Origin: an uncultured Lachnospiraceae bacterium
Lineage (GTDB): Bacteria; Bacillota; Clostridia; Lachnospirales; Lachnospiraceae
Assembly (NCBI GenBank): GCA_945836355.1
Contig: CAMALD010000071.1
Coordinates: 1 to 6,816, forward strand
Direction: 5' to 3'
DNA length: 6,816 nt
In this document: in pieces, positions 1-4,917 of the stretch
Layout of the letters: every line of letters begins with the position of its first letter
How positions within the stretch are numbered: position 1 is the first letter of the stretch
Notes under the pieces: model-generated
The model's input: only the letters and a program-made list of their open reading frames with translations
Told to the model about the DNA's origin: nothing
Database searches by the model: none
Program-made: the position numbers and the translations under genes

Positions 1-131
1 TTTCTTGAATCAGGGCAGTTTTTACCGACCTGCTATCAGCCGCGGGCAAGAAAAATTCAGAGATACAAATCGGGTTGGACTGTAAAACAAAAAATATTTT
101 GAAGTTTCGAAAGCGGCTGCTGAAATAATGT
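1..131. other. Region beyond the rplT terminator, no convincing gene
   Basis: This stretch lies past the terminator of the ribosomal protein operon and is AT-rich towards 80-131. On the plus strand one frame is open from the window edge to a TAA at 83-85 and could be the last 27 residues of a convergent gene (ending in ...DTNRVGL). Another plus frame is open to a TGA at 100-102. Neither has a recognisable motif, and such short open stretches occur by chance. I see no RNA gene or repeat here. Confidence 0.4.
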
Positions 132-169
132 TAAAAACAGCCCCGCGCAGGTAAACCCGCCGGGGCTGT
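132..169 (-). terminator. Intrinsic terminator of the infC-rpmI-rplT operon
   Basis: On the minus strand, ACAGCCCCG (169-161) pairs perfectly with CGGGGCTGT (145-137). The inner part can extend the stem with a CGGG/CCTG pairing around a TTTA-type loop. A run of T residues follows at once (the A run 133-137 on the plus strand). It sits about 30 nt after the rplT stop codon. The plus strand has no T run after the hairpin, so it acts in one direction only. Confidence 0.93.
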
Positions 170-199
170 AGAAGGCTTATTCCAATATCTTGTCCAATC

Positions 200-556
200 T
201 TATGCAAGCTTGGACTTTGCAGTCTCAACCAGTGCGGTGAAGCCTGCAGCATCGTCGATTGCCATCTCTGCAAGCATCTTGCGGTTGATGGTGATATCAG
301 CAAGCTTTAAGCCATACATGAACTTGCTGTAGGAGATACCGTTCATTCTGCATGCAGCATTGATACGCGCAATCCAGAGCTGTCTGAACTGTCTCTTTCT
401 CTCTCTGCGACCAGCGAAAGAAGAGGTCAATGCTCTCATAACAGACTGCTTAGCAACGCGGTACTGCTTACTTCTGGCGCCTCTGTAGCCCTTTGCCAGC
501 TTTAATACTCTATTGTGCTTCTTTTTAGCGTTTAATCCGCCCTTAACTCTTGCCAT
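200..556 (-). CDS. rplT: 50S ribosomal protein L20
   Basis: L20 binds 23S rRNA early in assembly of the large ribosomal subunit. In several bacteria it also represses its own operon by binding the mRNA leader. The 118-residue product has the usual length and starts MARVKGG. The long basic N-terminal extension (about 1-50, rich in Lys and Arg) is the part that threads into rRNA. The family signature spans residues 54-70 ([17 protein letters not shown] type). The globular C-terminal part includes [15 protein letters not shown]. The ATG at 554-556 follows GGAGGG (565-570 on the complement) with an 8-nt gap. It lies 24 nt after rpmI and is the last gene of the operon, followed by a strong terminator. 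Identification is secure from sequence character and gene order. Confidence 0.98.
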   Translation of the reverse strand: MARVKGGLNAKKKHNRVLKLAKGYRGARSKQYRVAKQSVMRALTSSFAGRRERKRQFRQLWIARINAACRMNGISYSKFMYGLKLADITINRKMLAEMAIDDAAGFTALVETAKSKLA

Positions 557-580
557 TGTCTATTCCCTCCTTAACTGATC

Positions 581-778
581 TTACAGATATGGTAAAATCT
601 TCTTCATATTCTTAACGTTTGTCGAATCGGTCATGGTAGCCTTTCTCAGATTTCTCTTGGTCTTCTGAGACTTCTTTGTTAAGATGTGCTGCTTTCCAGC
701 CTTGAATCTCTTCAGTTTACCGGTACCGGTCTTTGTAAAACGCTTTGCTGCTGCTCTGCTTGTCTTTAACTTCGGCAT
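581..778 (-). CDS. rpmI: 50S ribosomal protein L35
   Basis: This is a small, highly basic component of the large ribosomal subunit. It has 65 residues, the standard family length. The N terminus [14 protein letters not shown] carries the L35 signature (residues 4-15), and the protein ends in MKKILPYL, typical of the family. The ATG at 776-778 follows GGAGG (786-790 on the complement) with a 7-nt gap. The 82-nt spacer from infC contains small hairpins (TGAC-AGA-GTCA and TGGGC-AAA-GCCCA on the minus strand) but no T-rich terminator, so transcription from infC should read through. A TTGACA at 837-842 without a good -10 leaves only a weak case for an internal promoter. Confidence 0.98.
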   Translation of the reverse strand: MPKLKTSRAAAKRFTKTGTGKLKRFKAGKQHILTKKSQKTKRNLRKATMTDSTNVKNMKKILPYL

Positions 779-860
779 GATAATTCCTCCTTAATCTTGT
801 GGGCTTTGCCCAGTTTTATTTAACACATCCTGACTCTGTCAAAATGTCATTAACGATACA

Positions 861-1367
861 CTAGCGTTTCTCCGAAAGAAACATAATCATACTTCTTCCT
901 TCCACCTTTGCAGGCTTGTCAATTACCGCAATATCCTCTACCTTCGAAAAGAAGTCATCGAGAATCTGCTTGCTGGCATTCATATGTGCCATTTCACGTC
1001 CGCGGAAACGCAGGGAAACCTTCACCTTGTCTCCTTTGCTCAAAAACTTTCGCGCCTGATTTGCCTTGGTATTCAGATCGTTCACATCGATATTCGGAGA
1101 AAGACGAACTTCCTTTACATCCGTAGTCTTCTGCTTCTTCTTTGCTTCCTTTTCCTTACGGAGCATTTCATACTTATATTTTCCGTAATCGATAATCTTG
1201 CACACCGGCGGCTTTGCTGTAGGTGCAATCTTCACCAGATCAAGTTCTGCTTCCTGTGCTAACTTAAATGCTTCTTTTGCTGACATAATGCCAAGCTGTT
1301 CTCCGTTTTCCCCGATCAGACGAATCTCCTTGTCTCTGATCTGCTCATTAATCATTAACTCGCTAAT
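861..1367 (-). CDS. infC: Translation initiation factor IF3, probable ATT start
   Basis: IF3 binds the 30S subunit, keeps it apart from 50S, and checks the start codon and initiator tRNA. Called from the ATT at 1365-1367 the product has 168 residues. The IF3 N domain ends with the family signature KIIDYGKYKYEMLR (57-70), a Lys-rich linker follows (KEKEAKKKQK, about 71-80), and the C domain runs to residue 168. The first ATG (1353-1355) gives 164 residues but lies 21 nt from the GGAGG at 1377-1381. The in-frame ATT lies only 9 nt from it and adds four residues (Met-Ser-Glu-Leu) before MINEQIRDKE. Rare AUU-type starts are known for infC in other bacteria, where IF3 discriminates against its own start codon. 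First gene of infC-rpmI-rplT. The family is certain; the ATT start is inferred from spacing. Confidence 0.96.
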   Translation of the reverse strand: MSELMINEQIRDKEIRLIGENGEQLGIMSAKEAFKLAQEAELDLVKIAPTAKPPVCKIIDYGKYKYEMLRKEKEAKKKQKTTDVKEVRLSPNIDVNDLNTKANQARKFLSKGDKVKVSLRFRGREMAHMNASKQILDDFFSKVEDIAVIDKPAKVEGRSMIMFLSEKR

Positions 1368-1376
1368 AGTCGTGCA

Positions 1377-1381
1377 CCTCC
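1377..1381 (-). promoter_or_regulatory. infC ribosome binding site favouring the ATT start
   Basis: GGAGG on the minus strand lies 9 nt before the in-frame ATT at 1365-1367 and 21 nt before the first ATG at 1353-1355. Only the ATT has normal spacing. No other purine-rich site lies closer to the ATG: the intervening bases are TGCACGACT followed by ATTAGCGAGTTA. Confidence 0.85.
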
Positions 1382-1436
1382 ATGGTTCTATCAGGAATAA
1401 AGGTTTCGTGTCAGCCGCTTTGGTTTCCTATAACAC

Positions 1437-1562
1437 AAAAAACGGCAGACAGCATCGCTATCCACCATTCAACATCAGACATAAGTCTTCACAGAATATG
1501 CCTGCAATCATCATTTTATGAACCCTGTCGCCTTATGCTCGGGGTGAGAGTGGATGCTCTGC
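1437..1562 (-). terminator. Leader attenuator: long-range helix followed by U6
   Basis: On the minus strand, GCAG-AGCAT-CCAC (1562-1550) can pair with GTGG...ATGCT..CTGC (1465-1445). The individual pairings are CCAC/GTGG, AGCAT/ATGCT and GCAG/CTGC, with a 6-nt and a 2-nt interruption on the 3' side. The 3' arm is followed by CG and then TTTTTT (1442-1437). About 84 nt are enclosed. This resembles a conditional terminator with a large internal domain, as described for the B. subtilis infC leader. It lies within the leader, 70 nt before the coding region, so it would control the whole operon. The pairing was found by eye and not energy-scored. Confidence 0.55.
1458..1514 (-). CDS. Possible 18-codon leader peptide in the infC leader
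   Basis: Inside the leader there is ATG-ATG followed by 16 more sense codons and a TAG: Met-Met-Ile-Ala-Gly-Ile-Phe-Cys and so on, ending Asn-Gly-Gly. A weak AGGG element lies 8 nt before the first ATG. The stop codon falls inside the 3' arm of the attenuator helix, so a translating ribosome would disturb that helix. It may be chance: the peptide shows no run of one amino acid and the ribosome binding site is poor. Confidence 0.2.
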   Translation of the reverse strand: MMIAGIFCEDLCLMLNGG

Positions 1563-1590
1563 TTGTTTGTGATTTTCTCACAGCTCTCTT

Positions 1591-1619
1591 AATATATCAC
1601 CTGTGAATGCAGATGTCAA
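1591..1619 (-). promoter_or_regulatory. Sigma-A promoter of infC-rpmI-rplT
   Basis: On the minus strand there is a perfect TTGACA (1619-1614), a 17-nt spacer, and TATATT (1596-1591) preceded by TG one base upstream, which makes an extended -10. Transcription should start near 1584. The strong match fits a ribosomal protein operon. A second TTGACA further upstream (1636-1631) has no -10 at suitable spacing. Confidence 0.88.
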
Positions 1620-1648
1620 GTATTTTTTCTTGTCAACCTCTTTCTTCC

Positions 1649-1677
1649 TTGACTTTCCTGCGGTTTCATGGGATAAT
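1649..1677 (+). promoter_or_regulatory. Sigma-A promoter of the divergent unknown gene
   Basis: TTGACT (1649-1654), a 17-nt spacer and GATAAT (1672-1677) make a good promoter reading away from infC. Transcription would start near 1684, leaving about 80 nt of leader before the ATG at 1764. Its -35 lies 29 nt from the -35 of the infC promoter, so the two are back to back. A short inverted repeat ATGGG/CCCAT (1668-1672 and 1694-1698) spans the start region and might be chance. Confidence 0.72.
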
Positions 1678-1763
1678 AAGTTCGGGGATGGCACCCATAA
1701 TAAAAAACAGCAGAATTAGTTACAATCGATTTGCAGAATATCCATGGAAAGGGGCGGATACCC

Positions 1764-2984
1764 ATGACAAAAAACGATGGTTCCACGGAAAATCAGACGA
1801 TTCGCATTGTTGATGCGGATGGTCATGAGATCGGCCGTACCTACCCCAGGCGGGCAGCAGGGCTGATAAAGAAAGGTCGGGCATGCTACATGAACGACTC
1901 CCAGATTCGTCTGTACACGTCCGGACCAATATCAAATTCGGAGGTTATAAAGATGAATGACAATAAACAAAACGAAACAATTACTGCACCACAGGGAAAT
2001 ACCGAAGGCAATGTCACGATACCTGCAGAGCTTGTCAACAGACTGTATTTTAATCCGCGCAAGTGGAGCATGAACAAGGAGTGCAAGAACGGCGTCGGCA
2101 TCCGTTCCGTAATTCAGGGGCCCGCCGGAGAGCTCGATGAGAGCTACATGATCGGAAACTGGGAATGGCAGAACTGGTCCGAAATCATTTCCGAGACCAT
2201 GCTGCTCCCGAAAAACACTCTGCACACGTTTTCCTTCTGGCTCAACGGTGGTGAAAACGACCGTGCCGATGAGGTCTGCAGATTTGAAATTATCTTCAAC
2301 AACAACTGGGAGGACCGCTATACCTTCAATCTGAACCGCAATTTTATCCGTCCGCTAAAAAAGCTGAACGGCTGGGAATATTACGAAATACCGTTCCGCA
2401 CATTGGACAATGAATACACCCAGTTTAAGTTTATCGCGCACAAGGCCTATATGACTGTGCTTCCTGCGAAGGAGCTCGCCGCCTATGACCATGTGCAGGA
2501 CAATCCTGACCCGTACGAGGCACAGCGTCCTCAGCGCCCGAATCTGGTCTTTTCCGATGGTTTTCCGGCTACCGGCTGGTACAGCACGAAAGCACTGGCT
2601 AACGACCATTCCGCGCAGCATGATGGAGCTGCCGCTTCACTTACCGAGATGGACGAGCTGCGTGATGCTCTCGAAAACTGTCAGTCAGCTCTCAATGACT
2701 TGCAGGCACAGACAGCTAATGCTTTCACCTTCAACAGCGATGCCATAATCCAGACCATCGATACTTGTCTGCGCGGTCATATCCGGAGCGCACTCGACAG
2801 CTTAAGCGGTGTGACGGATGCCGATGAGATTGCTGACCGGCTGCAGGGTGCCCTCTCCGATTCCCTGGATGAAATCCGGGATGCTGTGGAGGAGGTCCGG
2901 GATTCCTTTGAAGAATATCAGGATACACTTGACGAGGTCATGGATGACTTCACCGATCTTTCCGATTCCCTGCAGGATATGTAA
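1764..2984 (+). CDS. Unknown protein: PLMP-like module, probable beta-sandwich, acidic coiled coil
   Basis: I do not recognise a function. The 406-residue product has no signal peptide or membrane helix, so it is probably cytosolic. Residues 11-51 form a small module with V16, D17, G20, P28, R30, A31, L34, G38, A40, I48 and L50. The spacing from V16 to A40 matches the PLMP/RRXRR segment of IscB as I remember it. Residues about 52-90 are a polar linker. Residues about 93-235 alternate hydrophobic and polar with many aromatics (GNWEWQNW, FSFWLNGG, GWEYYEIPF, FKFIAH), suggesting a beta-sandwich of carbohydrate-binding-module type; this is inference only. Residues 296-313 and 364-403 are coiled coil. 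The last 43 residues hold 17 Asp/Glu and 2 Arg. The ATG at 1764 follows AAAGGGG with a 9-nt gap; an earlier in-frame TTG at 1731 lacks such a site. A second strong site precedes Met64. It is a single-gene unit with its own promoter. Confidence 0.85.
   Translation: MTKNDGSTENQTIRIVDADGHEIGRTYPRRAAGLIKKGRACYMNDSQIRLYTSGPISNSEVIKMNDNKQNETITAPQGNTEGNVTIPAELVNRLYFNPRKWSMNKECKNGVGIRSVIQGPAGELDESYMIGNWEWQNWSEIISETMLLPKNTLHTFSFWLNGGENDRADEVCRFEIIFNNNWEDRYTFNLNRNFIRPLKKLNGWEYYEIPFRTLDNEYTQFKFIAHKAYMTVLPAKELAAYDHVQDNPDPYEAQRPQRPNLVFSDGFPATGWYSTKALANDHSAQHDGAAASLTEMDELRDALENCQSALNDLQAQTANAFTFNSDAIIQTIDTCLRGHIRSALDSLSGVTDADEIADRLQGALSDSLDEIRDAVEEVRDSFEEYQDTLDEVMDDFTDLSDSLQDM
1940..1955 (+). promoter_or_regulatory. 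Internal ribosome binding site and in-frame ATG
   Basis: GGAGG (1940-1944), an 8-nt spacer and ATG (1953-1955) form a better initiation site than the one at the gene's own start. The ATG is Met64 in the same frame. Initiation here would give a 343-residue protein lacking the N-terminal PLMP-like module but keeping the sandwich and coiled-coil parts. The alternative reading is that Met64 is the only true start. The conserved-looking reading frame of residues 11-51 and the promoter at 1649-1677 argue that the longer form is also made. Confidence 0.6.
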
Positions 2985-3051
2985 TTTTTGTAATTCATCT
3001 GAAAAGTAATCATCCTGCGTGAATGCTTTTGCGCGTGGGCATGTGTTAATC

Positions 3052-3098
3052 AACCCCCCCCGGTTCTGCTCCCTTTTGGGAACAAAACCGGGGGGGTT
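3052..3098. terminator. Large hairpin between convergent genes, probable two-way terminator
   Basis: AACCCCCCCCGGTT (3052-3065) pairs with AACCGGGGGGGTT (3086-3098), with one unpaired C because the left run has eight C and the right run seven G. An inner TCCC-TTTT-GGGA stem (3070-3081) caps it. It lies between the stop of the plus-strand gene (2984) and the stop of the minus-strand ABC gene (3128), where it can serve both. Neither side has a clean T run, so termination would depend on stem strength. Other roles, such as protecting mRNA 3' ends, are possible. Confidence 0.65.
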
Positions 3099-3127
3099 AC
3101 TTGTGCAACTCTTTGCTCTCTGTTCAT

Positions 3128-4897
3128 CTATGCACTTTCGCCCCGAAGCTGCAGCTCATACAACTTCTTGTAAATACCGTTCTGCGCCAAAAGCTCCTGA
3201 TGCGTCCCGCTTTCCCTGACTTCTCCCTTGTGCATGACGATAATCTTATCGGCATGCTGTATGGTTGAGAGCCGATGGGCAACCATAATCGTGGTTCTTC
3301 CCCGCATCAGCTTCTCCAAAGCATCCTGTATCAGCTGCTCTGTCTCGGTATCAATATTGGCCGTGGCCTCATCCATGACCAAAATCGTTGGATTGTAGGC
3401 AAGGGTGCGCGCAAAGGATAAAAGCTGGCGCTGGCCTGCGGAAAGCGTGCTTCCCCGCTCTGTCACCGGCTCATGATAGCCCTGTGGCAGTCCGGATATA
3501 AAATCCGCCGCATTGACATGCTCTGCTGCCTCGCGAATCTGCTCATCCGTTATGCTCTCATTCTTCAGACGGATATTTGCGCCGATGTCACCGGTAAAGA
3601 TAAACACATCCTGCTGCACCTGACCGATGGCAGCCCGCAGCTCATTTTTATCAAGCTGCCGGATATCCACGCCATCCACGGTGATGCTTCCCCTCTGAAT
3701 ATCATAATAGCGCCCGATTAAATTCAGTATGGAGGACTTTCCTGCGCCGGTCGCGCCCACAAAGGCTACTCTTGTCCCCGGCTCAATCGTAAAGCTGACA
3801 TCCTTCAGCACCCAGTCCTCGTCCTGATACGCAAACCACACATGGTCAAACACGATTCTGCCGCGCACCCTGCCGAGCGTCTGAGGCTGCTTAGGATTTT
3901 CAATCATCTGCTTTTCATCGAGCAGGGTAAATATCTTTTCCGCCGATGCCATGGCGGACTGAAGGGTTCCAAACTGCTCTGCAAGCTCCTGAATCGGCTG
4001 AAAAAATGAATTGATATACTGGATGAAGGTATACAGTGTTCCGACTGTAATTGCCTCCCGGATGACCGAATCGCTGCCCTTCCAGATGATAATCACCAGC
4101 GCAACCACCGACAGAAAATAAATGCACGGCCGGAATACCGCAAACACCATCATTTCACGGTAATTGGCCTTGTACAAATCCTTACTCTTTCTGCCAAACT
4201 CCGCATTCTTCTCCTTTTCCCTTGCGAAAATCTGAATCACCTTCATCCCCGAGAGATGCTCGGACAGGTAGGTATTCAATGCGGTGAGCTTGGTGCGCGT
4301 GATGCGGTAGGTCATACGGGAAATCCGCTTAAACAGCACCGTCAGCCCGACAATAAACGGCAGGAGCGCAAACGAAAACAAGGCAATCCTCACATCCAGC
4401 ATCAGCATCACTACCGCAAGCCCGATGATTTTCGCCGAATTTTTGATTAAGGTAATCAGAATATTCGCATACATTTCATGCAGGGCCTCGACATCATTCG
4501 TCACACGGGTCACAATCTTTCCGACCGGCGTGATATCAAAAAAGCGTGATGACAACTTTGTGATATGCTCAAAAACCTCCTCACGGATATTGTAGATGAT
4601 ATTCTGCCCCGTCAGCTGCAGCACCCAGGTCTGCAGAAAATTGCAGAAAAAGCCTGCCACCAGAATACCGAGATAAAGCAGGCCGTAATTGCGTACCTGC
4701 GAAAACGGCACATTCTCCATAAAAAGGTCAATCACCTTACCCATGATGATTGGCCGATACAAGTCAAGCACCGTGATGGCAAGCACCAGCAGCAGTGCGA
4801 GCGCCATCCAGTGTGCATAAGGCTTCGCATAGCCCAGCAGCCGCCGGAACACCCCCCGACCGGCTGATTTTTCGATTTCGATTTCTTTTCTATCCAT
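3128..4897 (-). CDS. ABC exporter subunit with catalytic Glu (BmrD/TM288-like)
   Basis: This is one half of a heterodimeric export ATPase in the cytoplasmic membrane, with membrane and ATPase domains in one 589-residue chain. Hydrophobic helices lie near residues 28-50, 70-94, 145-166, 168-188, 247-272 and 280-305. ATPase motifs are Walker A GATGAGKS (381-388), Q-loop Gln429, signature LSAGQ (485-489), Walker B ILVMDE with Asp509 and catalytic Glu510, and H-loop His541. The signature has Ala where LSGGQ has Gly. This signature would complete the ATP site built on the partner's Walker motifs, which lacks the Glu. The ATG at 4895-4897 follows AGAGGAAG, and the partner gene stops 20 nt upstream, so the two are cotranscribed. 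Homologues export drugs, lipids or peptides; the substrate here cannot be read from sequence. Confidence 0.95.
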   Translation of the reverse strand: MDRKEIEIEKSAGRGVFRRLLGYAKPYAHWMALALLLVLAITVLDLYRPIIMGKVIDLFMENVPFSQVRNYGLLYLGILVAGFFCNFLQTWVLQLTGQNIIYNIREEVFEHITKLSSRFFDITPVGKIVTRVTNDVEALHEMYANILITLIKNSAKIIGLAVVMLMLDVRIALFSFALLPFIVGLTVLFKRISRMTYRITRTKLTALNTYLSEHLSGMKVIQIFAREKEKNAEFGRKSKDLYKANYREMMVFAVFRPCIYFLSVVALVIIIWKGSDSVIREAITVGTLYTFIQYINSFFQPIQELAEQFGTLQSAMASAEKIFTLLDEKQMIENPKQPQTLGRVRGRIVFDHVWFAYQDEDWVLKDVSFTIEPGTRVAFVGATGAGKSSILNLIGRYYDIQRGSITVDGVDIRQLDKNELRAAIGQVQQDVFIFTGDIGANIRLKNESITDEQIREAAEHVNAADFISGLPQGYHEPVTERGSTLSAGQRQLLSFARTLAYNPTILVMDEATANIDTETEQLIQDALEKLMRGRTTIMVAHRLSTIQHADKIIVMHKGEVRESGTHQELLAQNGIYKKLYELQLRGESA

Positions 4898-4917
4898 GGT
4901 ATCTTCCTCTTTTCCGG

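Larger units (their letters stand above)
1368..1584 (-). promoter_or_regulatory. Long 5' leader of infC, candidate L20 leader
   Basis: The predicted transcript runs from about 1584 to the infC start, giving roughly 217 nt of untranslated RNA. It contains a long-range helix closing on a U6 tract (1437-1562), a local AGAC-TTAT-GTCT hairpin inside it, and a final section of about 70 nt that carries the GGAGG of infC. In B. subtilis the same operon has a leader in which L20 binding favours premature termination, and the position and layout here fit that mechanism. I cannot confirm by eye that the fold matches the L20 site in 23S rRNA. No T-box consensus or known riboswitch core was seen. Confidence 0.65.

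Noticed and set aside
22..303. Minus-strand open frame of 93 codons overlapping the rplT end and terminator
   Set aside because: It overlaps rplT in another frame and runs through the strong terminator, with no ribosome binding site or motif.
799..825. Terminator-like hairpin on the plus strand (TGGGC-TTT-GCCCA then GTTTTATTT)
   Set aside because: No plus-strand gene precedes it. On the minus strand, where transcription occurs, the T-rich part is on the wrong side.
814..842. Internal promoter between infC and rpmI (TTGACA at 837-842)
   Set aside because: The -35 is perfect but only AT-rich, non-consensus hexamers lie at 16-18 nt spacing. It was kept as a remark rather than a feature.
1368..1584. 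T-box or metabolite riboswitch in the infC leader
   Set aside because: No T-box consensus or recognised aptamer core was found, and the operon context points to ribosomal protein feedback.
1631..1636. Second TTGACA on the minus strand upstream of the infC promoter
   Set aside because: The hexamer 17 nt downstream is TCTGCA, not a -10 box. The copy at 1614-1619 has the proper -10.
1731..1763. TTG start at 1731 for the unknown gene
   Set aside because: No ribosome binding site precedes the TTG, whereas AAAGGGG lies at good spacing before the ATG at 1764.
1794..1916. Calling the unknown gene an IscB or transposon nuclease
   Set aside because: Only the N-terminal PLMP-like pattern is present. 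There are no RuvC or HNH motifs, and no candidate guide RNA or transposon end was seen nearby.
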